A DNA stretch of 6,861 nucleotides from Pseudomonadota bacterium (GTDB lineage: Bacteria > Pseudomonadota > Alphaproteobacteria > Parvibaculales > Parvibaculaceae): positions 1-6,861 of the forward strand of contig JAJXZC010000516.1 of assembly GCA_021780275.1 (NCBI GenBank), in the 5' to 3' direction. The translations under genes and the position numbers were made by a program. The notes beneath the pieces are model-generated. The model was not told the origin of the DNA, ran no database searches, and saw only the letters and a list, made by a program, of their open reading frames with translations. This document shows, piece after piece, positions 1-5,419 of the stretch. Numbering within the stretch: position 1 is the stretch's first letter; the number at the start of each line of letters is the position of its first letter.

Positions 1-50
1 GTGCCGTCGACGATCTTGCCGCCGCGGATCACCAGATCATGTGTCGTCAT
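1..50 (-). CDS. Amidohydrolase family protein, N-terminal fragment (runs off the window)
   Basis: Only the first 16 codons are present, reading MTTHDLVIRGGKIVDG. The LVIRGGKIVDG pattern is the usual opening beta-strand of metal-dependent amidohydrolases of the D-aminoacylase / N-acyl-D-amino-acid deacylase and dihydroorotase-like group. The catalytic metal-binding residues lie outside the window, so the substrate cannot be told. A GGGAG ribosome binding site sits 5 bases before the ATG. The gene begins 27 bases after the stop of the TetR-family gene on the same strand, so the two are probably co-transcribed and this enzyme may be a target of that regulator. The family call rests on the N-terminal motif alone. 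Confidence 0.6.
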   Translation of the reverse strand, partial: MTTHDLVIRGGKIVDG

Positions 51-77
51 GTTTCGCTCCCGTCGCGTCGAGCGCCT

Positions 78-875
78 TCACGGCGCCTCGGATTCATTTG
101 TTTCGGTCTCATGCAGTAGATCGCGCACCCGCCGTTCGGCGGATGCGAATTTCTTCACGCGGATCGCATCCGCGAGTTCGTCGACAAGCGCAGCGTCGGC
201 GCCCCAGCCTGCGAGCAACGCGCGCATGGTCGTGTCGGGCAGGCTTTCTGCCGGGCCCCACGCGCCGCCGCGCCGCGTGAACTTCAGGAGCTGGATGACG
301 CCCTGCAGCGCGCCCCAATGCATCAGCGTCCGCTCTTGCGCATCGCCCGGCGTGATTGCGCCTGTGGCCTGCGCGGCCGCGATGTCGGCCGACAGCATGC
401 CGAGGGTCTCGCGGGCGACCTCGAAGACGGCCTGCGCGTCGCGCTCGGGCAGCCCGTAGCGGGCGCTGCCGAGGTAATGCGTGATGAGGCCGAACTCGGG
501 CGGCGCCTCCTGCGCGAAGAGCTCATAGGTCTGGGCCGCGCCGATGACGCGCGCGAGGGCGCGTGCGCCTTCGTTCAGGCTCTGCCGTGCAGCCCAGGCG
601 TCGATGCGGGCTGCCGTATCGGCGGAAATCAGCCGGATATGCGTCGCGACCAGCCGTTGCAGCTCGCGCACCACCGCCTCCTTCGAGGGGTAGTAGCGAT
701 AGACCGCGGCGACCGAGCGGCCCATGCGCTCGGCCAGCGCATGCAGGGTCAGATTGTCGAGGCCACCCTCGCAGGCGAGGTCGAGCGCCGAGGCGAGGAT
801 TTCGCGCATCTTGCGCGTCCTGTTCTGGGCGACGGCGGGCGAGAACTCGCCGCTCTCGGGAAAAACGTGAACCAT
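78..875 (-). CDS. TetR/AcrR-family transcriptional regulator
   Basis: A 265-residue one-component regulator. Helix 1 of the DNA-binding domain starts near residue 19 ([17 protein letters not shown]). The helix-turn-helix is at about residues 42-62, containing [11 protein letters not shown] and [16 protein letters not shown], the diagnostic TetR signature. The rest is an alpha-helical C-terminal ligand-binding and dimerisation domain, rich in Ala and Leu, that gives no clue to the ligand. At 265 residues it is longer than the usual 190-230, partly because of an 18-residue N-terminal extension. I chose the ATG at 875. A TTG at 911 would add 12 residues, and an ATG at residue 23, preceded by AGGA, is possible but would begin inside helix 1. 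The ATG at 875 has no clear Shine-Dalgarno and lies at the centre of a palindrome, compatible with a leaderless, autoregulated transcript. The amidohydrolase gene follows after 27 bases. Confidence 0.88.
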   Translation of the reverse strand: MVHVFPESGEFSPAVAQNRTRKMREILASALDLACEGGLDNLTLHALAERMGRSVAAVYRYYPSKEAVVRELQRLVATHIRLISADTAARIDAWAARQSLNEGARALARVIGAAQTYELFAQEAPPEFGLITHYLGSARYGLPERDAQAVFEVARETLGMLSADIAAAQATGAITPGDAQERTLMHWGALQGVIQLLKFTRRGGAWGPAESLPDTTMRALLAGWGADAALVDELADAIRVKKFASAERRVRDLLHETETNESEAP

Positions 876-911
876 GTTCACGCTTTTATGCGGGGAGGCC
901 GGAAAGCGCAA
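861..911 (-). promoter_or_regulatory. Probable tetR promoter with overlapping palindromic operator
   Basis: Positions 866-882 form CGTGAAC-CAT-GTTCACG, a perfect 7-bp inverted repeat with a 3-base spacer. After one mismatch, AAAA (861-864) and TTTT (884-887) extend the symmetry. The size suits a dimeric TetR-type repressor. On the minus strand a possible promoter has TTGCGC (911-906), a 16-base spacer and ATAAAA (889-884). Its -10 box overlaps the palindrome, and a start about 7 bases downstream would fall at the regulator's ATG (875). The palindrome is direct observation. The promoter assignment and autoregulation are inference. Confidence 0.5.
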
Positions 912-1012
912 GGCCCTGTTTTGTGCGTCCTCGCTTTCACGATGCGGTGAGCGGGCTCGAAGCAGGGCTGGCGAATGGTTATGTTGGGGGCACAGGATTT
1001 CAGGAGGATGCC

Positions 1013-1669
1013 ATGTTCGGACTGCGCAAGAAGATCGAGATGCCGACGCCCGAAGAGGCGCTCGAGGGCCGCGACTTTCCGCTTCCGACCGCCGAGCGGC
1101 ACTTCGTCAACGGCGCGGCGCTCAAGGGGCCCTATCCGACGGGCAGCGAGACGGCGATCTTTGGCCTCGGCTGCTTCTGGGGCGCGGAGCGGAAGTTCTG
1201 GCAGGTGCCGGGCGTCGTCGTGACCGCGGTCGGCTATGCGGCGGGCTATACGCCGAACCCGACCTATGAAGAGGTCTGCACCGGCCGCACCGGCCACAAC
1301 GAGGTCGTGCTCGTCGTCTTCGATCCGAAGAAGGTTTCTTACGAGGCGCTGCTCAAGACCTTCTGGGAGAACCACAACCCGACGCAGGGCATGCGTCAGG
1401 GCAACGACATCGGCACACAGTACCGCTCCGGCGTCTACGTGACGAGCGAGGTGCAGAGGAAGGCCGCGGAAGCATCGAAGGTCATGTACGCCGCCGAACT
1501 CGCAAAGCAGGGTTACGATCCGATCACGACCGAAATCCTCGGTGCGCCGGAATTCTATTTCGCCGAGGACTACCACCAGCAATATCTGGCGAAGAACCCC
1601 GGCGGCTATTGCGGCCTCGGCGGAACGGGCGTGAGCTGTCCGATTGGAACGGGAGTCAGCGCGGCGTAA
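1013..1669 (+). CDS. msrA: Peptide methionine sulfoxide reductase MsrA
   Basis: Reduces the S-epimer of methionine sulfoxide in proteins and free amino acid, repairing oxidative damage with thioredoxin as electron donor, in the cytoplasm. The 218-residue product has the catalytic motif GCFWGAE with the nucleophile at Cys54. Other MsrA hallmarks are [34 protein letters not shown] and [15 protein letters not shown]. Cys200 and Cys209 near the C-terminus ([14 protein letters not shown]) match the two recycling cysteines of the E. coli-type three-cysteine enzyme. The ATG has AGGAGG 5 bases upstream, a very strong ribosome binding site, which fixes the start. No MsrB domain is fused. The gene is transcribed away from the TetR gene across a 137-base gap with only weak promoter-like words (TATGTT near 980). 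It is single-gene in appearance and ends at a strong shared terminator. Confidence 0.96.
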   Translation: MFGLRKKIEMPTPEEALEGRDFPLPTAERHFVNGAALKGPYPTGSETAIFGLGCFWGAERKFWQVPGVVVTAVGYAAGYTPNPTYEEVCTGRTGHNEVVLVVFDPKKVSYEALLKTFWENHNPTQGMRQGNDIGTQYRSGVYVTSEVQRKAAEASKVMYAAELAKQGYDPITTEILGAPEFYFAEDYHQQYLAKNPGGYCGLGGTGVSCPIGTGVSAA

Positions 1670-1695
1670 CGTGAGGCCCGCCATTTACCCCCAGT

Positions 1696-1771
1696 GTCAT
1701 CCCGGCCTCGTGCCGGGATCCAGGGGCGATGAATGCTGTGTGTGCAGCCCCGGGACAAGCCCGGGGTGACG
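1696..1771. repeat. Paired REP-like dispersed repeat (GTCATCCCGG type)
   Basis: Two imperfectly mirrored GC hairpin units lie between msrA and rpoH. Unit one has an 8-bp stem ATCCCGGC/GCCGGGAT (1699-1719, loop CTCGT). Unit two has a 7-bp stem CCCCGGG/CCCGGGG (1748-1766, loop ACAAG). Unit one opens with GTCATCCCGG and unit two closes with CCGGGGTGACG, so the pair is arranged head to head. This word is a familiar intergenic repeat in alphaproteobacterial genomes (known from memory, not searched). A role in transcript end protection or termination is possible but not shown. Confidence 0.7.
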
Positions 1772-1800
1772 GTGTTAGTTAGCACGAGGCCTAAAACAAA

Positions 1801-1826
1801 AAGGCCGCTCAGCAATGAGCGGCCTT
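1801..1826. terminator. Bidirectional rho-independent terminator between msrA and rpoH
   Basis: A perfect 10-bp stem, AAGGCCGCTC / GAGCGGCCTT, with a 6-base loop AGCAAT. On the plus strand the arm is followed by TTCTT, serving msrA. On the minus strand the hairpin is followed by the complement of CTAAAACAAA (1791-1800), a T-rich run serving rpoH, whose stop codon lies 23 bases before the stem. The convergent gene arrangement fits a shared terminator. Confidence 0.88.
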
Positions 1827-1848
1827 TCTTCATTCGTAAACGGAGCGA

Positions 1849-2751
1849 TCAGGCGTTGGCCCGGGCTTCCTTGCGCGCATCCGACTGTTCGCGCGCCGCG
1901 GCGCGCATCGCCTTTTGCAGCTTCTCGAAGGCGCGGACCTCGATCTGGCGGACGCGTTCGCGGCTGATGCCATATTCCTGGCTCAGATCTTCCAGCGTCG
2001 CGGGCTCGTCCTTCAGCCGGCGTTCGGTCAGGATATGCATCTCGCGCTCGTTCAGCGTCTGCATCGCCTGCGCGAGCATTTCGTGGCGGAGGCCCATTTC
2101 TTCCTGATCGCCGAGCGTGGTTTCCTGATCGGCGGAATCGTCCACCAGCCAGTCCTGCCACTCGCCCCCTTCAGAATCCTGGCGCAGCGGCGCGTTCAGC
2201 GAATTGTCCGGGCCTGACAGGCGGCGGTTCATCGAGGTGACTTCTTCCTCGGTGACGCCGAGACGGTCGGCGATATAGGTCACATGCTCGGGATGCAGGT
2301 CGCCTTCCTCGATCGCCTGAATCTGGCCCTTCACCTTGCGCAGATTGAAGAAGAGCTTCTTCTGCGCCGCCGTGGTGCCCATCTTCACGAGCGACCATGA
2401 GCGCAGGATGTATTCCTGGATCGAGGCGCGGATCCACCACATGGCATAGGTCGCGAGGCGGAAGCCCTTTTCAGGCTCGAACCGCTTCACAGCCTGCATG
2501 AGGCCGACATTGCCTTCGGAAATGACTTCGCCGATGGGGAGGCCATAGCCGCGATAGCCCATGGCGATCTTCGCCACGAGACGCAGATGGCTCGTCACGA
2601 GCTTGTGGGCAGCCTCGGAGTCCTCATGCTCCTTCCACCGCTTGGCGAGCATGTACTCTTCCTGCGGTTCGAGCATGGGGAACTTGCGGATCTCCTGGAG
2701 ATACCGCGAGAGACTTCCTTCCGGGCTGGGCGCCGGCATGAGCTTGGACAT
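1849..2751 (-). CDS. rpoH: RNA polymerase heat-shock sigma factor RpoH (sigma-32)
   Basis: Directs RNA polymerase to heat-shock and related stress promoters. The 300-residue protein has the full group-3 layout. Region 1.2 is near residues 14-39 (YLQEIRKFPMLEPQEE). Regions 2.1-2.4 are at about 50-117, with EGNVGLMQAVKRFEP and the -10-recognition helix in YAMWWIRASIQEYILRSW. The RpoH box QKKLFFNLR is at 130-138, and the region 4.2 helix-turn-helix ends the protein (LEDLSQEYGISRERVRQIEVRAFEKLQ). The RpoH box separates it from RpoD and other sigma-70 members. The ATG has GAGGGG 7 bases upstream. Alphaproteobacteria often carry two RpoH paralogues, and this one cannot be assigned to HI or HII from the sequence alone. 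It lies 138 bases downstream of rluD on the same strand and ends 23 bases before a bidirectional terminator. Confidence 0.97.
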   Translation of the reverse strand: MSKLMPAPSPEGSLSRYLQEIRKFPMLEPQEEYMLAKRWKEHEDSEAAHKLVTSHLRLVAKIAMGYRGYGLPIGEVISEGNVGLMQAVKRFEPEKGFRLATYAMWWIRASIQEYILRSWSLVKMGTTAAQKKLFFNLRKVKGQIQAIEEGDLHPEHVTYIADRLGVTEEEVTSMNRRLSGPDNSLNAPLRQDSEGGEWQDWLVDDSADQETTLGDQEEMGLRHEMLAQAMQTLNEREMHILTERRLKDEPATLEDLSQEYGISRERVRQIEVRAFEKLQKAMRAAAREQSDARKEARANA

Positions 2752-2889
2752 ATCACTACCCCTCTTAGGCAGGCCGGCCCCCTTGAAGACCGCATGCCTG
2801 TTCGGCGTAATTTCATACTACGCCGCTCGGACATTGGATCTCTATATAGGAGCCGATTGCGGCCAAAAAAGGCCCCTCACATTAATATT
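2752..2889 (-). promoter_or_regulatory. rpoH leader region with inverted repeat and possible promoter
   Basis: This 138-base gap between rluD and rpoH probably holds the rpoH promoter and 5' leader. It contains a perfect 7-bp inverted repeat, CGGCGTA/TACGCCG (2803-2825, 9-base spacer), 52 bases upstream of the start codon. A TATATA word (about 2842-2847 on the plus strand) could be a -10 box, but I see no convincing -35 partner. A GGCC-A6-GGCC element (2861-2874) lies just after rluD and is not a typical terminator, so read-through from rluD is possible. The Shine-Dalgarno GAGGGG is not obviously paired with anything in the leader, so an RNA thermometer is not supported. Confidence 0.4.
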
Positions 2890-3957
2890 TTATAACTCTT
2901 CCAAACTGGTCAGCAGGTCGGCCATGTCGGGAGGCAGCGGCGCATCGAAATCCAGCCGCTTCTTTGTCACCGGGTGCTCGAAACCCAGGTGATGCGCGTG
3001 AAGCGCCTGCCGGTTGAGCCGTTCCAGCAGGGCTTGCGCCTCTGGCGGAAGCTTCGCCTTGCGGGTCTTCTGGCTGCCGCCATAGGTCAGATCGCCGAGC
3101 ACCGGATGGCCGATCGAGGTCATGTGAACGCGGATCTGGTGCGTCCGGCCGGTTTCGAGGCGGCATTCGACCAGCGAGACGATGGGCGGCTCGCCGAAGC
3201 TTTCCATCACCGTGTAATGGGTGATGGCTTCCCGGCCTGCCGTCTTTACAGCCGCCATCTTGGAGCGGTTATGCGTCGAGCGGGCGATATTGGCTTCGAT
3301 GATGCCGCGCCGGGGCTTTGGCTCGCCCCAGACCAGCGCCCAATAGGCGCGGGTGAGCTTGCCGTCGCGGCCGTGGGCGGCGAATTGCGCGGCAAGGCCC
3401 TGATGGGCGCGGTCGGTCTTGGCGACCACGATAAGGCCGCTCGTATCCTTGTCGAGGCGATGGACGATGCCGGGCCGCTTCTCGCCGCCGATGCCGGAAA
3501 GGCTTTCCCCGCAATGGGCGATGAGCGCGTTGACGAGCGTCATGTCCGGGCTGCCCGCCGCCGGATGGACGACGAGGCCCGCAGGCTTCATCACCACGAT
3601 GAGCTCCTTGTCCTCATAGATAATGTCGAGCGGGATCTCCTGAGCCTGCGGCTTGGCGGGCTTGGGCGCCGGCACATGGACGGTGAAGGCGTCGCCGGGC
3701 TTCACCTTGTAGGAGGCATCGACCACGGGGCGCGTCTTGCCGCCGGTCTCCATTGTCACGCGCCCTTCGGCGATCAGGGCCTGAAGCCGGGCGCGCGAGA
3801 GCGTGCCTTCGCCTTCGGGCGCCTTGCCCGCCAGTGCGTCGGTGAGATACTTGTCGAGGCGGATGCCGCCCGCTTCGGGAGGCACCGTCAGGGCGTGGCT
3901 TTCCCCCTCATCGAGGGTGACGTCTACGCCCGGCGATTCTTTCAATGAGGACATCAT
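2890..3957 (-). CDS. rluD: RluA-family 23S rRNA pseudouridine synthase, RluD type
   Basis: Isomerises uridines in helix 69 of 23S rRNA (E. coli RluD sites 1911, 1915, 1917) during large-subunit maturation. The 355-residue product has an S4 RNA-binding domain at about residues 31-95 (GGIRLDKYL, SRARLQALIAEGRV, KPGD). The catalytic domain follows: IIYEDKELIVVMKPAGLVVHP, then the signature HRLDKDTSG with catalytic Asp169, then LVECRLETGRTHQIRVHM and a C-terminal LHAHHLGFEHP. Length and domain order match RluD. The start is taken at 3957 (tandem ATG ATG, 3957 or 3954). The frame stays open to 4224, but that stretch is a shadow of the opposite gene and precedes the conserved part. No good Shine-Dalgarno precedes the ATG, and it overlaps the start codon of the divergent gene. 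RluD versus another RluA paralogue rests on S4 domain and length. Confidence 0.92.
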   Translation of the reverse strand: MMSSLKESPGVDVTLDEGESHALTVPPEAGGIRLDKYLTDALAGKAPEGEGTLSRARLQALIAEGRVTMETGGKTRPVVDASYKVKPGDAFTVHVPAPKPAKPQAQEIPLDIIYEDKELIVVMKPAGLVVHPAAGSPDMTLVNALIAHCGESLSGIGGEKRPGIVHRLDKDTSGLIVVAKTDRAHQGLAAQFAAHGRDGKLTRAYWALVWGEPKPRRGIIEANIARSTHNRSKMAAVKTAGREAITHYTVMESFGEPPIVSLVECRLETGRTHQIRVHMTSIGHPVLGDLTYGGSQKTRKAKLPPEAQALLERLNRQALHAHHLGFEHPVTKKRLDFDAPLPPDMADLLTSLEEL

Positions 3958-4360
3958 GTCTGACGATACAGCCACGCCTCTCTCCGGGGAACCGGCAAAG
4001 CCGCCTTTGTCGAATGGCGTCAAGGGAGCGATTCTCCTGCTCGTCACCATGGGTCTTATCCTCGTGGCGGGTTTCATCTTCGTGCTGGTGGTGGTGGTCA
4101 AGCGCAGCCACCAACCGGTCGAGCAGACGGCGGGGTTCGCGGGGCGCTTCGGCGTTACCGACATCCATGTCGCGCCGGGCGACACGGTGAAAAGCGTCAC
4201 CATGGCCGACGACCGAATCGCCATTCAGGTCGGCAGCGACAAGAATCAGGAGATCATCATCGTCAGCCCCAAGACCGGGCAGGAGATCGGCCGCATTCGC
4301 CTGCGCCCCTTGAGCGATCTGGCCTCGCGCGAAGTTGCGCCCCCGCAAGAAGGGAACTGA
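3956..4360 (+). CDS. Small single-pass membrane protein next to rluD (possibly DUF6476)
   Basis: A 134-residue protein with a Pro-rich polar N-terminus (1-24), one strongly hydrophobic segment at about residues 25-48 (ILLLVTMGLILVAGFIFVLV) followed by Lys49-Arg50, and a soluble C-terminal part. That part reads like a small beta-strand domain (VTDIHVAPGD, RIAIQVGS, EIIIVSPKTG, IGRIRL). It is an uncleaved anchor by appearance, since no signal-peptidase site follows. TGAGG lies 5 bases before the ATG, inside the rluD coding region. Its ATG shares two bases with the rluD start codon on the opposite strand, and its stop overlaps the next gene's ATG (TGATG), so it is probably co-translated with the JAMM peptidase. 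From memory, a small membrane protein named DUF6476 sits beside RluA-type genes in alphaproteobacteria; I could not verify membership. Function is unknown. Confidence 0.85.
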   Translation: MSDDTATPLSGEPAKPPLSNGVKGAILLLVTMGLILVAGFIFVLVVVVKRSHQPVEQTAGFAGRFGVTDIHVAPGDTVKSVTMADDRIAIQVGSDKNQEIIIVSPKTGQEIGRIRLRPLSDLASREVAPPQEGN

Positions 4361-4836
4361 TGCACCACCCGCACAAGCCGCTCGAGTTGACGCTTGCGCG
4401 GTCTGCGCGCGTGCTCATCGTGGCTCATGCGCGGGCGCGTTTTCCTGAAGAGTGCTGCGGGCTTCTCGTCGGCAGGTTGCGCGCGGGGAAGGCCCTTGTG
4501 ACGCGGGCCGTTCCCGCCGCGAATATCGCGCTGCCCGCGAGGCGCAAACGGCATTTCGAAATCGATCCCGCTTTGCTTTTCACCGTCCAGCGCGCCCTGC
4601 GCGAGCACGGCGCGACGCGGCATCGCGAAGTGATTCTCGGCTATTTCCATTCTCATCCCGGCGGGAACGCGCGGCCGTCCGGCGCCGATCTCGCAGGCGC
4701 GCATGAGCCGGGGCTGGTGACGCTGATTGCGGCGCCGCCGCGCAAGGCGGGCAGGGTGCCGCTTCGCGCCTGGTTGCGATTGGGTGGCGGGCCTTCGCGC
4801 CGCTTCCGGCCGCTGAAGATCACGACGGATTTCTGA
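4360..4836 (+). CDS. M67-family (JAB1/MPN/Mov34, JAMM) zinc metallopeptidase
   Basis: A 158-residue stand-alone JAMM-domain protein. The full motif is present: Glu31 in PEECCGLLVG, then HSHPGGNARPSGAD with zinc ligands His97, His99 and Asp110 and the conserved Ser107 (H-x-H-P, six residues, S-x-x-D). The family strand RHFEIDP (64-70) is also present. JAMM enzymes are isopeptidases that remove ubiquitin-like proteins, and bacterial stand-alone M67 proteins are linked to ThiS/MoaD/CysO-type carrier proteins or have unknown substrates. No carrier-protein or E1-like gene is in the window, so the substrate is open. The start overlaps the preceding stop by one base (TGATG) with AGGG just upstream, pointing to translational coupling. 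The C-terminus after residue 130 is very basic (RKAGRVPLR, RRFRPLK), which may suit nucleic acid or membrane-surface contact (inference). Confidence 0.9.
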   Translation: MHHPHKPLELTLARSARVLIVAHARARFPEECCGLLVGRLRAGKALVTRAVPAANIALPARRKRHFEIDPALLFTVQRALREHGATRHREVILGYFHSHPGGNARPSGADLAGAHEPGLVTLIAAPPRKAGRVPLRAWLRLGGGPSRRFRPLKITTDF

Positions 4837-4857
4837 CGCGCGAAAGCTCTCGGCGTC
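4835..4857. terminator. Weak hairpin after the JAMM peptidase
   Basis: GACGC (4835-4839) pairs with GCGTC (4853-4857). A few more pairs inside (CGA/TCG after a one-base bulge) give about 8 bp. On the plus strand it is followed by the T-rich TCTTCACTT, so it could terminate the peptidase operon. The candidate sRNA on the minus strand runs towards it and may also stop here, but there is no T-run on that side. Weak either way. Confidence 0.3.
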
Positions 4858-4876
4858 TCTTCACTTCGGCAATGTC

Positions 4877-4980
4877 GGGGAGGGGGAGGGTGCCGCCTGT
4901 GCCGGGGGAGGAGGGAGGAGGGCACAGGCGGCAGCTACTGAAAGCCTTCGATCGGGGAGGAGATCGATCGAACTTTCGTG
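4877..4980 (-). ncRNA. Candidate anti-Shine-Dalgarno sRNA (cuckoo / CcsR / alpha-r14 type)
   Basis: Read on the minus strand from a predicted start near 4979, the RNA folds into two stem-loops. Stem one pairs GAAAGTTCGATC (4977-4966) with GATCGAA-GG-CTTTC (4953-4940), 12 bp with a 2-base bulge. Its 12-base loop contains CUCCUCCC (4962-4955). Stem two is a perfect 13-bp helix, TGCCGCCTGTGCC (4933-4921) with GGCACAGGCGGCA (4903-4891). Its 17-base loop, 4920-4904, contains CUCCUCCC twice, overlapping by one base. A C-rich tail (4890-4877) follows. Two hairpins presenting CUCCUCCC in their loops are the defining trait of the alphaproteobacterial cuckoo RNAs, including Rhodobacter CcsR and rhizobial alpha-r14/NfeR1 sRNAs, which base-pair with mRNA ribosome binding sites. 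The third hairpin (terminator) expected in the family is not clear, so the 3' end is uncertain. There is no DUF1127 gene upstream, unlike the CcsR locus. Confidence 0.62.
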
Positions 4981-4985
4981 AGTCT

Positions 4986-5014
4986 TGTATCGCCTCTTCA
5001 TGACAAAATGTCAA
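4986..5014 (-). promoter_or_regulatory. Promoter of the candidate sRNA
   Basis: On the minus strand TTGACA (5014-5009) is a perfect -35 box, and GATACA (4991-4986) is a fair -10 box exactly 17 bases away. The predicted start, near 4979, falls at the foot of the first sRNA stem, which is strong positional support. The -35 region also forms the short palindrome TGACA-TTT-TGTCA (5013-5001). It reads as a housekeeping sigma promoter; an RpoH contribution cannot be excluded. Confidence 0.62.
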
Positions 5015-5295
5015 AGCCAAAATGGTGCGATGCAAAATGCTCCCCACGCGGAGGGGTGGCCGCTCTCGCAACCTAAGCCATTGTTACTAAAAGAATTAAC
5101 GTCGTTATATCTGATAGGAATAATACGCCTACTTAAAAACTGCGCCCGTTTGCCGCAGTGCGCAGATGAAAAAATGTTTATTTCACCATGAGCCGAACGA
5201 CACGCGGCGGCGCATCCGGTGAGAGGATATTGTCCCGGCTCCCGCCGTTCCGCTTGGACGCCTCGCCCGACGAAGTGTCATGCATCCGATTGGGC
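5015..5295. other. Intergenic stretch without a gene, partly AT-rich
   Basis: I see no supportable coding region between the sRNA promoter and the tRNA promoter. A short hairpin (CCCC-ACGCGGA-GGGG, about 5042-5056) is followed by an AT-rich block (about 5080-5190) that stands out from the GC-rich surroundings. The open frames here are short, lack ribosome binding sites, and resemble no known protein. Confidence 0.6.
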
Positions 5296-5324
5296 TTGAT
5301 CGTCTCGCGCAACCGTCCTATACG
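5296..5324 (+). promoter_or_regulatory. Probable promoter of tRNA-Glu
   Basis: TTGATC (5296-5301), a 17-base spacer, and TATACG (5319-5324) form a good sigma-70-type promoter. The predicted start near 5331 gives a leader of about 13 bases before the mature 5' end of the tRNA at 5344, typical of a single-gene tRNA unit. Confidence 0.6.
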
Positions 5325-5343
5325 GAGCGCCCGAACTGGTCAC

Positions 5344-5419
5344 GTCCCCATCGTCTAGTGGCCCAGGACGTCGCCCTCTCACGGCGAAAACAGGGGTTCG
5401 ACTCCCCTTGGGGATACCA
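5344..5419 (+). tRNA. tRNA-Glu (anticodon CUC)
   Basis: A complete 76-nt cloverleaf with encoded CCA. The acceptor arms GTCCCCA (5344-5350) and TGGGGAT (5409-5415) pair with one G-U at the end, followed by discriminator A and CCA (5417-5419). The anticodon stem is TCGCC (5371-5375) with GGCGA (5383-5387). The 7-base loop CTCTCAC places anticodon CTC at 5378-5380, reading GAG. The T-arm has the standard GGGGTTCGACTCCCC. The D-loop TAGTGGCCCA resembles that of bacterial Glu tRNAs. A single-gene unit; no second tRNA follows. Confidence 0.96.

Noticed and set aside
318..950. Plus-strand open frame opposite the TetR gene
   Set aside because: A GC-rich shadow; the TetR helix-turn-helix on the minus strand is unambiguous.
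878..1684. Long minus-strand open frame opposite msrA
   Set aside because: Its codons mirror msrA and the product has no recognisable motif; msrA has a strong ribosome binding site and full catalytic motifs.
1696..1771. CRISPR array
   Set aside because: Only two short mirrored units with no regular spacers; it is an intergenic REP-like pair.
2752..2889. RNA thermometer in the rpoH leader
   Set aside because: No complementary stretch that would mask the GAGGGG ribosome binding site is visible.
3958..4224. N-terminal extension of the rluD frame up to 4224
   Set aside because: The added 89 residues are the antisense shadow of the membrane-protein gene, with no family similarity, and they precede the normal RluD start.
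4891..4933. The 13-bp stem-loop as the plus-strand terminator of the peptidase operon
   Set aside because: No T-run follows on the plus strand, and the loop motif makes sense on the minus strand as an anti-SD loop.
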